Shown: positions 1 to 33,035, counted from the first letter of the stretch. The stretch is DNA of 64,000 bases from Gymnogyps californianus (GCF_018139145.2 NC_059471.1:212059494-212123493), one strand, 5' to 3'. Translations and numbers: made by a program. Notes: generated by a model not told the origin, from the sequence alone.

Positions 1-562
1 TTTTCTTCCTAGTAGCTGGTACAGTGCTGTGTTTTGGATTTAGTGTGAGAATAATGTTGATAACAGGCTGATGCTTTAGTTGTTGCTAAGTAGCGCTTAT
101 CTTAAGCCAAGGATTTTCAGTTTCCCATGCTCTGCCAGCAAGCAGCTGTGCAAGAAGCTGGGAGGGAGCACAGCCAGGGCAGCTGACCCGAACTAGCCAA
201 AGGGATATTCCATACCATAGAATGTCATGCTCAGTATATAAACTGGGGGGAGTTGGCCAGGAGGGGCGGATCGCTGCTCGGGCATCGGTCAGCGGGTGGT
301 GAGCAATTGTATTGTGCAGCACTTGTCTTTTCTGGGGTCTAATTTCTTTCTTTTTGTTATTTTCCTTTTCATTACAATTATTATTATTGTTATTCTATTT
401 TATTATTGTTACTCTATTTTACTTTAGTTATTAAACTGTTCTTATCTCAACCCACGAGTTTTACTCTTTTTTCTGATTCTCCTCCCCCTCCCACTGGGAG
501 GAGGGAGGAGTGAGCGAGCAGCTGCGTAGTGCTTAGTTGCTGGCTGGGGTTAAACCACAACA
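1..562 (+). mobile_element. Avian endogenous retrovirus LTR (left end cut by window)
   Basis: This is an LTR of a widespread avian endogenous retrovirus type, in plus orientation. It has a TATA box (TATATAAA at 235-242), an AT-rich (ATT)n stretch near 380-420, a poly(A) signal ATTAAA at 430-435, and a C-rich/GGGAGG U5 segment near 480-510. It ends in CCACAACA at 562, the CA end expected of an LTR. No primer-binding site or gag-like sequence follows, so it is either a solo LTR or the 3' LTR of a provirus lying to the left. No viral coding sequence is present in the window. The family was recognised from memory of the repeat, not from a search. Confidence 0.85.
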
Positions 563-2429
563 CACATTTAGTTGAAAAAGTCACACAAGCAGAAGGGAAA
601 CAGCAGTGGTGTAACAGAGCCTTTTGGGAGCCCTAACAGATCCCTTGTGGAGCTCTAGTTGACACACTAGTCCTCTAAATGGACACGGAGCTCCCACATA
701 CTGTGGAGGGAAGAAGAATTGTTCTTGGTGGAAGGAAAAGATGGGATTCAGGAGAAGCCCTCTCAGGGTCCTCAGGAGAAGCTGCAAGAAGGGGAAGACC
801 CGTGGTCACTCCTTGCTTGTGAGGGCTAAAGCTGAACTCCTTTTAGTCACTGCACTCTCCTGCTCACCCCTTGTCTTGTTGCTGGAGCAAAGGTGCATTT
901 TGGGAACTTCTTCAAATGGCTTGAATACCTGTATCCGTTTGAGCTCCTTCAGAAAAGATGGCTGATTACCCTCCTGTTTTGTCATTTGCTGCTGTTCCTG
1001 TCACTGATTTCTTCTAGAACCTGTTTTATTAACATGTCTTTTCAAGACAAAGGCTGCGATACCTACACTGCAAGGAAGAGTTTTTGCTCAGGAACCTCCC
1101 AACAGGCCTCCAGATGAGGACCTCCCCCAATGAAAAAAAAAAACCAGAAAAAGCCATGATGTTTGGGTTTTTTTGTTACAGCAGATTTTTTTGTAAGTCC
1201 CTTTGACTGCCTAATTCTCCCACCTCTCGCCCTTCCAGCTTCAGGTGTATTTGAAAGAGGCCTCACTATTAGACGTTTCAGCAAATTGTCCCTCAAACTC
1301 TTTGCAGCCTGCCTTACTGCACTTTTCTGTTTAGCTTGCCACAGTTTTGGACTCTTTTCTGTTGCTCTTATTGGTCACAACTTCAGCCTTCTTCCAGCAT
1401 GAGCAAGACTTTGTGTGGGAACTAAGGACCACTGAAGGAAGAAACTGAGCAGAAGTAAGCCCTCAAAAACAGGCCACGCTCATGAGAACTGGTGAAACAG
1501 CACAGCAGCCTGGGACTGGAAGAGAGATGGTTTCTTAAATGCACTTCCCTTTGGCTTTACTAGTGAGAAGCTACACGTTCCTTGTCAACACAGAAGACCA
1601 AACCAATGGACCAATTTAACAGTACAATCTTGAGGTTAAGAACAAAAAAAACCCAACAAAGCAGAAGGACACTGAGAAGAATTTCCCAGGTAGGAGGCAG
1701 TGTCACTCTTCAGGCTAGCCTCTAGAAACTGGTTTGGCCTCTACAAAGTATGGTTCTAAAATATGGCACGATCCCTGCAGCATGCCTTCCTCCCTGCAAG
1801 CCTGATGTGAAAGCACTGCTTCTCCAGGCGAGAGGAACAGTGGTGCCTGAAGCCTTCAGGAGCCATCCTGCAAGGTCCCCCCCAGGAATCCTGCTTTAAC
1901 AACTCATGCGTTGAGAAGAGCACCAACAGCTGCAACAGATTTCATTCCTGGCCCATAGGAAAAGAAATGAGAAAACCCACAACACTCTGCTATAGAAATG
2001 GCTCATTCCCAGGCACGGGGAAGCATTTATTCAACCAAATAGCACTGACACTTCTGTGGAAACAGAAACTGTTTCCACACATGCACCACTCCGGGGAACT
2101 GTCAAGTGCAGATAAGCAACATGACGTAAGGTATTTTATAGCCACCTCACCCATCTGGCCCCTGGACTGTTTTTTTGTTTGTTTGTTTTAACTTTAAAAA
2201 GATGTTTTGTAGAAAATACTACAAGAAAACAAGAAGTATCTAAAGTAACAGGCATCACCTCTCATCTTCAGGTATTCCCCTACATGGAAAATACTGCTTC
2301 ATCATTACAGAACTTGCTGCATTCTTTTTTACCATTTTGGAGAACTAAGAGTTTTAAGGGTCTGGCTTTTGTTTTTCACAGGAGGAGGCACCAAACATGA
2401 CTGACAGCAGTAGTCCATCCGTTGAAAAC
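563..2429 (-). other. DHTKD1 3' flank and probable 3'UTR
   Basis: No conserved coding sequence is seen between the LTR and the DHTKD1 stop codon. On the minus strand the first canonical AATAAA after the stop is at 2031-2026, which would give a 3'UTR of about 400 nt. Another AATAAA lies at 1030-1025. Short open frames here lack codon conservation or recognisable homology. Confidence 0.5.
2026..2031 (-). terminator. Candidate poly(A) signal for DHTKD1
   Basis: The plus strand reads TTTATT, which is AATAAA in the DHTKD1 sense, about 400 nt past the stop codon. It is the first canonical hexamer downstream. Actual cleavage site use cannot be judged from sequence alone. Confidence 0.45.
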
Positions 2430-22849
<20,420 letters not shown>

Positions 22850-23309
22850 GGCCGTCGCGCTGCCGACCGCCAACCGCGGGCCCCGCCGACGCCGACGCCC
22901 CCGCCCACGCCCCCGCGCGGGTGGGGCCGCCGGTTCCCGCCCCGCTGGCGGAGGCGTGAGGCGATCTTGGCGGCCGCGGGCGGGCTGGCGGCTGCGGCGG
23001 GTTCCCTCAGTACGGTTGGGCTTTAAATCTGAATGTCCAGGCTATTTCTCCGATCCTTTCAGCGACTTCCGAAGTATAATTCCAGTATCCTGGTACTTCC
23101 TGTTAAAAGGCTATCTAAATTTCCTGTTAAACAGTTTCTCCTGAAACGTATCAAAGCTTAATCTTGTGTATACGGTATGCTGGATTGTGGTTAGACTGGG
23201 AAAAGACGTAGTAACCTCATCACCTCTGGAAAACCTACCAAAAAATACAGGAGTTACAGAGAACCAAAAGCTTCACCTAAACTTTTATGTACTTGGGAAC
23301 CGTTTCCAG

Positions 23310-24580
23310 GCGCATCAAGCACAAAAAAGTCATCAGGAGTTGTCAGCATGGACTCACCAAGGGGAAGTCACGCTTGACCACCTTGATAAACTTCTACAGT
23401 GAAGTGACCGGCCTGGTAGATGAGGGGAGAGCAGTGGATATTGTCTCCCTGGACTTCTAAGGCCTTTGACACTGTCTCCCATAAGATCCTCATAGAGAAG
23501 CTGTTGATGTGTGGGCTGGATGAGCAGACAGCGAGGTGGGTTGAATATTGGCTGAATGGCCAGGTCCAGGGGGTGGTGATCAGTGGCACGAAGTCTAGTT
23601 GGAGGCTGGTAACTAGTGGCATTCCCCATGGCTCTGTAGTGGGTCCAGTCCTGTTTAACATCTTCGTTAATGATCTGGATGATGGGGCAAAGTGTACCCT
23701 CAGAAAGTTTGCAGATGAAACAAAACTGGGAGGAGTGGCTGATACATGAGGGGGTCATGCTGCCATCCAGAGGGACCTCGACAGGCTGGAGAAATGGGCC
23801 AACAGGAACATCATGGAGTTCAATACGGAGAAGTGCAAAGTCCTGACCCTGGGGAGGAACAACCCCAGGCACCAGTACATGCTGGGGGCCACCCAGCTGG
23901 AAAGCAGCTTGGCAGAAAAGGAGCTGGGGTTCCTGGTGGACACCAAGTTGAACATGAGCCAGCAATTGTACCCTTGCAGCAAAGAAGGCAAACGGTATCC
24001 TGGGCTGCACTAGATAAAGTATTGCCAGCAGGTTCCCTCTACTCAGCACTGGTGAGGCCACACCTGGCTTCACCTGTGTCCAGTTCTGGGCTCCTCAGTA
24101 CAAGACAGACATGGACATATTGGAGAGAGTCCAATGAAGGGCCACGAAGATGATGAAGGGACTGGAGCACCTCACACACAAGGGTGGGCTGAGAGAGCTG
24201 GGACTGTTCAGCCCGGAGGAGAGAAGGCTTGGGGGTATCTTACCCATGTATATAAACACCTGAAAGGAGGGTGCAAAGAGGACAGAGCCAGGCTCTGTTC
24301 AGTGGTGCCCAGTGACAGGACCAGAGGCAATGGGCACAAACTGAAACACTGGACGTTCCCTTTGAACATCAGGAAACTCTTTTTCACTGTGAGGGTGACC
24401 GAGCGCTGGCACAGGTCGCCCAGGGAGGTTGTGGAGTCTCCACCCTTGGTGATACTCAAAAGCTGTCTGGACGTGGTCCTGGGCAGCCTGCTGTAGGTGG
24501 CCTTTCTTGAGCCGGGGGCGGCCGGACAAGATGACCTCCAGAGGTCCCTTCCAACCTCAGCTGTTCTGTGATTCTGTAAA
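23310..24580 (+). mobile_element. CR1 LINE, decayed, with reverse-transcriptase remnants and 3' end
   Basis: About 1.27 kb of a CR1 element lying between the DHTKD1 and UPF2 promoters. Frames around 23340-23750 encode CR1 reverse-transcriptase motifs: [49 protein letters not shown] and [10 protein letters not shown] stop just before KAFDTV, a shift after 23748 and further breaks show it cannot be functional. It continues through the CR1 C-terminal region (KCKVLTLGRNNP near 23830) and ends at TTCTGTGATTCTGT (about 24564-24577). The 5' portion is missing. Confidence 0.93.
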
Positions 24581-27500
24581 CTTCGTGTGAACGCAGGCCT
24601 GGGAGGCAGGAGGGGTACTGGCAAGTTACCTTTCCATAGGCTTGCTTGTGCTCATAAATCTACTTTGTAGATTGCCTTCACAATGGGGAAATCAATTTCT
24701 TCTTCAGATCAAACCGTGGTTATATGCTTTTGGAACAGGTGGAACTGGATTTTGCAACTGAATCAGTTATGACAGCACAGTTGGCCAGGGATTTTATGAT
24801 ATTCACAGTTCTTGCAGAGGGGCCACTTGTGTTCCTTGAGGCCTGTATGGTTGGTTTTATGCAGTTTTATAAAAGCCAATTTGGGAGAAAAATAAAAGTG
24901 AATGACCTTTAATGCTGCAAAGAAGGCAAAAGGATACAGCTATAGAAGGACAGCTGACGTGGCCAACAGAGTCAAGTGTAGTAGAAATGTGGCTTTGAAT
25001 ATTGATTTTTTCAATGTGCATTAGAACAAAGGAACCTTGAAAATAATGTTGCAAAATTACATGATTTTGTGGAGCTGACAGAAGAGAGGCAGAAAAGGCT
25101 GATATAGTTAAAATATTTCCATTCTGTGCTTGGGGAAAAGGACAACTGTTGCAGGCAGATCACATGATGATGAAATACTTTTCCACAGTTCTTAAGCAAG
25201 TATCAGTCAAATAGCAGGTATCAATGTGGTTTTGCTTTGAAGCAGAAAGGGAGTTGGTTGAATATTTCCCAATTAGCACTGATAGGAATGGGTCTGAACA
25301 TTAAAAATCTTCCAAGTTAAAAAAGGACTAAATGAGATGGTTCAGTCACACAATGTGGATCTCGGAGAAGTAATGGAATATTTATATGTATGGGTTCACT
25401 TACCGGTTTAATCAAGTCTAAGCATGGGTTTATGGAATATATATCTCGTCATGTCAACTTGTTTTTTTTCTGTGATTCAAAATTCAGTTAATAAAGATAT
25501 AAAATACTTTGCAGACTTTTGCCAGCATAATCATCTTGCGTAGGACATGATTACACGTGGCAAAAGCCTTGCTGTAACTCTATCTAGGTCAATAAAAGGT
25601 TTTGTTGACTTTGGTTCATGTCTAAATGTGAGAATGTGGTATCTGTGCCAGCAGAAACACCGCTGCTAAGGGCATATGCTCTGGCTCTGCAAGGGGACTC
25701 CCCTGGCCTGACTCTTCTGCCACAGAGAGCCTGTCCTAGGGAAGACTCCTGTGTGAGGTTGATTCAGTACTACCTGATGTTCTGGCTAAGAAAACTAGAA
25801 ATGCTTCAAAATGAAGGTTGTATATACTAAATAGTATGCAGCTGACTACCTAGCAGATCTAAACTTGCAATATTTTAAATAGAAAATCAGCAGCAGCTGG
25901 GAGTATTTCTAAAGGGATTATGGTCCTTGCCACTTTAGTAGTTATATCAACCCGAGAAAACTGCCCACAAAGTAAGTCCTGACAAAGTTTGTCAGCTGGA
26001 GGTATGTGGTGAAGAGAGGTTATCTTGGATCTGAGTGCCAAGATGGACTGGACATAAGCAAATGTGATTTATTTTAACAGGATGAGACGCAAGCTTGTAC
26101 ACCTTGAAAGAGTATATGCACTAAAGTGTAGCTCCTTTCTAGGAAACAGTGACTATAAATAATCTCCAAAAATCATGGGAATAAAACAGATGGGTCTAAA
26201 AAAGTTATGTGAATATCGGCTCACTTGGCAAAAAAGATCATTTTCTGGATTTGGCTACAAGGAAATACTGAGAACACCTATGGATTCTACATTAGGCCAG
26301 TATTTGGCACAAGCGTGGTTCCTCTGTGAATACTGTGTGTACGTTTGGTGCCAGTAATTGAGGAAACATTGAAAAAGTTGGGAAGAAGAGCTTCAGGAGT
26401 TAAAAAAAATGAAAGACGTTTTATATCTGAGACTCGGGAAATGAGATCTACCTGGTTTTCTTTTTGGTAAGTTAGTAGGAAAACTTGATCAGTATGTACA
26501 CAAATGAAACAGGTACTTCATAAGGAAAAGCTTTCTGAGCTGTCAGACAAAGGTAAAACAAGATTTACTTGCATGGTCTTTACAAAAGACAGTTCCAACA
26601 TAGTCGTAGCTGTGTGGGAATGTGGTATAAATACAGAAGGAGCTTTTGTTTCCTTTCAAAATTGTAGTGATAGTGCATTTTATTCATGTTAGAAAAGGAA
26701 AGGCAACAGTATCATGCTTCAAAAGAAAATAAGCCAACATTTCTTGACGTAATGCCACTGAAACTGATACTTAAGCCTAATATGCTGAGTCTGCCTTTTC
26801 AAACCAGATGCAAAAAAGAATAATTCAGGGGCAGCCACTGACAGGCTACAGGATTGGTGCCTTTGGAAAATAAAGCACCACACTAATATGGAGTTACCCT
26901 CCCCATTTAACCCATTTTTTCCTGTGTTTAGCACATGGATCTTTTCCACTCTAGTGAATCAGTTTGATCAACCTGGTAACTCAAGATATTTTGGCAAGTA
27001 AATGAAACCTGTGTGTAGCAGGGACACTTGAATGATCTGTGTAAATAACAAGCACGACTTGGTCATTTCAAACTTTTCCACAAAGAGATTTTTAGATGTG
27101 TCTGCAAAATGAGCAATGAAGTTAAACAACAGGGAGGAGAGCTCTTTCCTGGGAAAAAAACCTGTCTAGTCCTGTACCAGTTGGCAGAAGATACCTAAAA
27201 CTCTGCATCAGTAAACAGAGTCTTATATTTGGGCTGACTTTTGCCTCTGAATAAAAGGTGGCGTTAACAGCTGAATGATCTCGTTATGCACATCCAGGCC
27301 TGCGCCTGCTGTCATGGCCAAGTATTTGTGTGTGCTCGCTGTAAGTCTAGAGGGGTGTGTAAACACTTTCCCATACCTAAGGAAAAGCTTCTGTCAGAAA
27401 CCTTGTGGCTTAAGAATCTGGATTCTAAAGATGCCAGATTCACGCTCTGAAATTCAGGGTTGCCCCAGCATTTTCCAGCTTGCGTGACTTCAGGGTTGCC

Positions 27501-27759
27501 CAACAGCCGGCACCATGCCCGGACGCGCAGAGCAGGAGCGTTTCAAACACATTGGGAAGTTTTGTGCAACTGAATTTACCATTGTAAAATGCCTAGGGAT
27601 GTCCAGACAAGAATACTGACAGGACAGGAGGATGAAGTGGAGACACCAGATTTAGACTACAAAACCCAACAGACGACATCCATTAAATCATCGATTATGT
27701 AATAACTTGATACTATGCCACCGTTGTTCCTAGAATTTTATCATGGTGACATGTGAACA
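24581..27759. other. Intergenic, no recognised gene
   Basis: AT-rich DNA between the CR1 copy and the UPF2 CpG island. Open frames of 60-80 codons occur, such as 24724-24912 and 26504-26692 on the plus strand, but none has a recognisable domain, and neighbouring sequence is full of stops. I see no RNA gene. Confidence 0.6.
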
Positions 27760-27850
27760 GATCAGGCAGCGCCGTGCCGGGTGCCCACCCGTGCGGTAGA
27801 GCTGCCGCGCGGTCCCCTCAGAAAGGCCACCCTTGACATGACGACTAGCG

Positions 27851-27901
27851 TGACGCGGCGTGACGCCTCCCGGCCAAAGACACGTCACGGCGGTGACGTC
27901 A
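27851..27901. promoter_or_regulatory. CRE/ATF site cluster upstream of UPF2
   Basis: A full palindromic TGACGTCA at 27894-27901, a CGTCA half-site at 27883-27887, and TGACG half-sites at 27851-27855 and 27861-27865. Four sites in 51 bp inside a CpG island are typical of CREB/ATF-bound promoters. Binding is inferred. Confidence 0.7.
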
Positions 27902-28402
27902 CGCGGGGGACACAAGGCGAATAGTGCGCTGGGGCCACCAAGGAAGCGCCATTCAGGGCCCATTCCCCCCCGCTCTCCCCCGCCGCTGTGAGGGACACGC
28001 CCCCCGGCGCGGCCGAGCCCCCACCCTCGCCCTCCGCCACTTCCGCCTCCGCAGCCTCCCGGTAACCCGAGCAGCGCCGCCCGCCGCCCGCCGTCAGGAC
28101 CCCGCCCGGGGCTGCCCTCCGCGCTGCCTGACCCCCGCCCGTCGGGAAGCGCCGCTCGCCGAGCCGGCCGGAGCCGCGGCGACGGCGCGGTTAGGCGGCG
28201 CCTCCCTTTCTATCGCGTCTGGGCGTCGCGGGGCGGGCGTCGCGGGCTGGGTCGGGGCGGTGCTGTCGGTCAGGCAGCGCGGCGGGCGCCCCGGCAGGGA
28301 GCGCGGCGGGCGTCGTGAGGGGAGAAGAGCGAGGGGGCCTCGCGCGCCGGGGAGGGGGCAGCGGCGGGCGGAGGAGTTGGCGCTCCCCGGGAGGCCGGGC
28401 CG

Positions 28403-28627
28403 ATGTCCGCACCGGGCGGAGGTAGCGGGCCTGTGGCGGGGGGCGGCGGGGGCACTAGCCGTTTGGGGAGGGAGGGCGGGCGGGCGGGCGGCGCGGAGGG
28501 TGGGGCGGCGCGGCGCCGCGCCGCGGTGTGTGGGGAAGAGGACCCGGGGGAGGCGGTGGGAGGGCGCAGGGGCCTGTCGGAGGAGGGGGCCGTGAGGCGG
28601 CGCGGGGAGAGGGTTCCTGGGGGCTGA
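28403..28627 (+). other. Upstream ORF candidate in the UPF2 leader (74 codons)
   Basis: An ATG at 28403 (MSAPGGGSGP...) opens a 74-codon Gly/Arg-rich frame ending in TGA at 28625-28627, inside the CpG island. If the donor at 28656 is used, it is a complete uORF in exon 1. If the donor at 28419 is used, the frame would read into exon 2 and stop at TAA 33985-33987, 4 nt before the UPF2 start codon. Either way it would precede the main ORF if transcription starts upstream of 28403. Confidence 0.4.
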
Positions 28628-31600
28628 GGCGTCCCGGGGCAGAGGGGGCCGTGAGGGTGAGAAGAAGGAAGGGCTAGGCTGAGGGTGCCTGCAGGGCACG
28701 GGGAGGCGGTGGCAGGGACAGGGGGCTGTTTTTCGGAGGCTTGCGGTGCGAGCGGGGAAGGCAGAGCCCGAGAAGGTGGCTGGGTTGTTGGAGAGCCTGC
28801 CTACGTGGATTGACATGTGTAGAGGCGTCCTGGAGGAAGCGAGGAGGGTTGTTAGCTAAGAAGTCTTTTGCTCCGCATATATTTAGTGACTTGTCTGCAG
28901 GCTTCTTTTTCCTAGTGAAATGCGTGTTACTGCAGATCTGACAGCAAAACGCTTCCTTCGAGACATATGGAATCGAAAGTAAAACTGCCCGGCTGGTTAG
29001 GCAGGCCTGCCCCCCCCACCAGAGTGTGTGGTGGGGCTTCTTTCTCTGCGCTATAATTTCCTGTAGTGCTCTGTGTCTTGTCTTTCCAAACTTGTGGCTA
29101 AGTTTATTTCCTTCTGATTGACCATTGTACTTTTCTTATGTTCCTTCCCTTACTTTAAGAGAAACCTTAACTGCATTTCAATTATTGGAACTTTTAATTT
29201 TCTAGTGGTGTGATTTCTAATGTTGGAGAAGTTTGTTGCTCTTTGAGGTTTTTTTAGCTGGTCAGAAGTGGGACATCTTGCCTGCATTCTTTATCTCCCT
29301 TATCTTTTTTGTAATAGAGTAGCTTCATAAAGGAATGTTTATGTGATCAATTTAATTTTCAGTAACAGTAAAAAAGGATGTGAAAAATCTCAATATTCTT
29401 AGTTTAATAAAGTCGTATTTCTTCCCTGCATACTTGTGTTTGCAAGGATTCAGGTTCTGGTTCATGGCACTGCAGCCTGTGACAATAGGCTGTTTTTATT
29501 GATTTGAGAGGATTTAAGCGTATCAGGTCAAGGTGTTGATGTTTATCCTTTTATTCTGAATGGTGACTAGATTAATGATGCTGAATACCTTATATGAATC
29601 TCTGGTTTCCCTAAGAGTAAGTACACGGATGCTTTTTCTTAAATGTTGCCTGTGTATTTCAAGACCTATTTCTTAAGTTTCTGAGCCTAGAGTATCATGA
29701 ACCCAAACCCATCAGTTTTTCGAAGTCCAGGATTGGTATGAAAAAACCCTAAGTAAAAATTCAGGTGCAATAAAAAATTTCTTAACTAAGAATGAGTTAA
29801 GGTAGGTCAAATAGTGAAAAATTAAGAGAAGTAGTTTTCTCTGGAAAAATAGCATCTGTAAGTGATGAAACTAAGAAGACAGAGTGTTAAAGCATCTAAA
29901 TGTCACTACAGAAATGGACTGCCAAGAGTCCAAAAGCATATGGACACTTGTCTTGTATCTGTTGTCTTCGTCCTTTCTGATTTTCAGCTGTAAGCGCTGG
30001 TTCTTCCTATCTATTGGCTTATGAAGTGCATATCATTATCGTGCCTTTTCATCAGTACATTCACATAAACATTAGATATTAAATAGAAGTTCTCTTAATA
30101 ATTAAGTTTCTCTTAGTGTTTCCTTACCATTCCCTTAATCTGAACCAAATTGTGTATCTTCAGCCTTATTTCCTATGGAAATGAGACCCAGGCGAGCCTG
30201 CTGCCTGTTTCCGTTTGTCTCTGCTTCCCACAACTTTTGAACCTTTCAGCCAGTTTCAGTCAAATTAGGCAGATGTTTTAAAGGTATAAATGTTCTACAG
30301 ATCTTGTGATAACTGGCAGCTGAGGAAAAGTAACAAGCTCTAAATTAACATTCTTGCTGAGGGAAGGGCGATAGCATACACTCAGTGGACAGTTCTGTTT
30401 TGTCTGTGCTGTTAGCTGACACTTGTGTGCTGACCGGTGAATCAGTCTGTGTATAGCTTGGAGGCAGCAGCTGTACTCACTGCCTCCTGCCATCAGTGGT
30501 TGGTAGACATAAATCAGCTGGCAGTGCGATCGGAAGGGTTTGCGAGATAAGGAGCTATATACCTAGCAGGTAGTGAGGAGTATTGTAACATACGTATTCC
30601 GTGATACAGGACAGAAATCTATTATGAACTAGATTGTTAGGGTTTTTTTGGTCACCAGTGTTCATGGGGGGGAAAAAGCAGATAATACTGCCTTGTGGTC
30701 AAAATCACGATGTACCTGATTATGCTCAATCCCTTTTCTTTTTATCCTATCTTCTCTATTTTGCTTTTATACAAGCAAATGTCAGATACATCTTTAAAAC
30801 AGAATTCTGAGTTCCTAAACTTAATAAGAGTTTGAGTACTGTAATGATTTGGTAAGCGACCAAGTTGTTAAAAGTTACGTGTGTAGCTGGATGTTTTGTT
30901 TTGTGTTTTTGGTTTTGTTGTTTTTTTTTTTTTTTTCCAAATTGTAATTGAATTACCCTACTAACAACAGGTGGGGGACAAAGATAAAAGCCGGAGTATT
31001 GGAATTGTGACATGCCTTTCCAGCATTTCTTTAGTCAAACAACCCTTTTCTCCCAGTGTTTTCCTTTTAAACTTAGCTCCCGATTTATTATCTTTCAGAA
31101 TCTAACACTTTTTTTTTTAAATGAATGTGTTACTATATTTTTTGTTGTTATTGTTTAATAGACTTCTTGTTGAAAAACTTTAATACAATTATTGGAGAGT
31201 CTCATGCAATGTTCTAATGGACCTAATCTTACTAGTAAGGTATTATGGTGATGTTCAAATGCTAAAAGCTTCCCTTTCAAAACCCTTTTGTTAAAAGTGG
31301 TGGGAGAGATAGTTTAGCTGTCTCAAACTGATGGAATTTCCGATGTGGATTCGTAGAGAGAAAAGATTAATAGTTATTGTTGAATTTGAAACAGAACATG
31401 TAGAGAATTTGCATCTCCCAGATGGATCTGTGAGGAACAGGTCCCACTTAACTGGCCTACAGAGACAGAAAAATTAGTTCAGACCTTTAATATGAAGGGG
31501 TTTGGGGGGATGCTTAGTTGTTTGGGTTTTGTTGATTCCCTCCCCCCCCTTGGTTAAGTACTGATTTCATAATAATACTGTTTTAAGATGACGTAGATCA

Positions 31601-32390
31601 ATGTTTTTGAAATCCAAGTAGTTCTATGACGTTGAGCTGTGAAACCTTTTAGTTGTAGACATGCATTAGGGCGCCAAATTTGCTAGTACTTGTTCAAGCA
31701 ATGCTGATTTGATTGGTCTCACTTCCATAAATCAGTGTTAGAAACATTTCTTTATTGGTGCTGTTGCCAATTGCTGTCAGAGGCCAAGACCTGAATAGGT
31801 TCTCCATTGGTAAGTTGTCATTGCGCATATCTGAATATACTGTGAATTTTTGCAAACAATTTTTTTCTTCAGAAGACCTAGACAAGCATCTTAAAAATTG
31901 TAACGCACCATTCCATATGGGATAGTCAGTATATGAATCTGTCATTTTATTGTTTGGGAGGTGGAGGAGGGAATGTGGAATACTTAGTTAGAAACTAAGA
32001 TTTTCTTTAGTGTAATGTCTTATTTATAATTATCTTTCAAAATAGTTAAAAATAATATTAGAAGCACTCTACATTGGAATGCAAATGTCTCATTATCCAC
32101 TTTGTTGAGTAGATGCAGGAAATATGTGAATCTAGCATATTTTCATCATCCAGTCTGAGTAAAATGTTAGAAAGACAAAAGTAGGGGTGGCAATTGGGAA
32201 TCAAACTGGTGTTACTAATAAAAACTAAGTGATGGTTCTTTACGAGGTATCCCAAGCAATTGTGTCCTATCAGTCCTGCCTATATATGCATTTAACTTGA
32301 AGCACATAAATATGTGAAAGTTATTTTTTGTTTTAAGAAATTAATTTAGCCTGAAGTAGATAAGGCTTAGGTGGTTCTAATTGCCTCTTC

Positions 32391-33035
32391 CAGTCCTGTC
32401 TGGCCCTGTCTGGTCCTGGACATGAGTCAGCAGAATGCCCTTGCATTAAGGCCAGCTGCATTCTAGACTGTAGTAACAAGAGTTACCCAGCAGGTTGAGG
32501 AAGGTGAGTCTTCCCCTCTATCTGGTACTTACAAAACCACATCTGGACACCACATCCAGTTGTGAATTCTCTGTTCCAAGAAAGGCATTGACATGCTGGA
32601 GCAAGTCCACTGGAGGGCCACCAAGATCATTAGGAGGCTGAAGGACATGATATCTGAAGAGAGACTGAGAGAACTGGGTTTCTTAATCTGTAAGAAGAGA
32701 GGGGGAAGTCTTATTACCATCTACAACAACCTAATGGGAGAGTATAGAGAAGATGGAGCTGGGTTCTTCTCAAAGCTGTACAGGGTTAGGATGAAAAGAA
32801 ACGGACACAAGGTGAGGCATAGCAAATTCCAGGATGGTATTAGGAAAAGCTTTTTCGCAGTGTGGTTATTCAGGTACTGGAACAGGGGCCCAGAGGGGTC
32901 ATTGCATGTCTGTCCTTGGAGGTATTCAAAACTTAGCTAGCCAAGTCCCTGATCTGACTGGACCTGCTTTGAGCAAGGCGTTGAACTAGGTGACCTCTAC
33001 AGTTTCCTTCTGATCTAAATCATTCTGTGATTCTT
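32391..33035 (+). mobile_element. CR1 LINE 3' fragment
   Basis: Diverged CR1 segment. Translation shows MLEQVHWRATKIIRRLKD, ELGFLICKKRGGSLITIYN and YRVRMKRNGHKVRHSKFQ-type CR1 C-terminal sequence. The 3' end is near TTCTGTGATTCTTTC, followed directly by unrelated DNA. 5'-truncated. Confidence 0.9.

Larger units (their letters stand above)
27760..28700 (+). promoter_or_regulatory. UPF2: UPF2 CpG-island promoter and 5' leader
   Basis: Dense CpG sequence with no TATA box, as expected of a housekeeping promoter. It holds a cluster of CRE/ATF sites (27851-27901) and an ETS-like CACTTCCGC at 28038-28046. The non-coding first exon of UPF2 must lie here, but its donor is uncertain: GAGG|GTGAGA ending the exon at 28656 looks strongest, and GAG|GTAGCG at 28419 is a weaker alternative. 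Confidence 0.7.

Noticed and set aside
23354..24073. 239-codon minus-strand open frame
   Set aside because: It is antisense to the CR1 reverse-transcriptase remnant, which is recognisable on the plus strand.
24724..24912. 62-codon plus-strand frame between the genes
   Set aside because: Protein-like composition, but no recognised domain, no splice context, and flanks rich in stops.
28094..28816. 240-codon minus-strand open frame and 223-codon plus-strand frame in the UPF2 CpG island
   Set aside because: High GC removes stop codons; the translations are Pro/Arg/Gly-rich with no recognisable domain.
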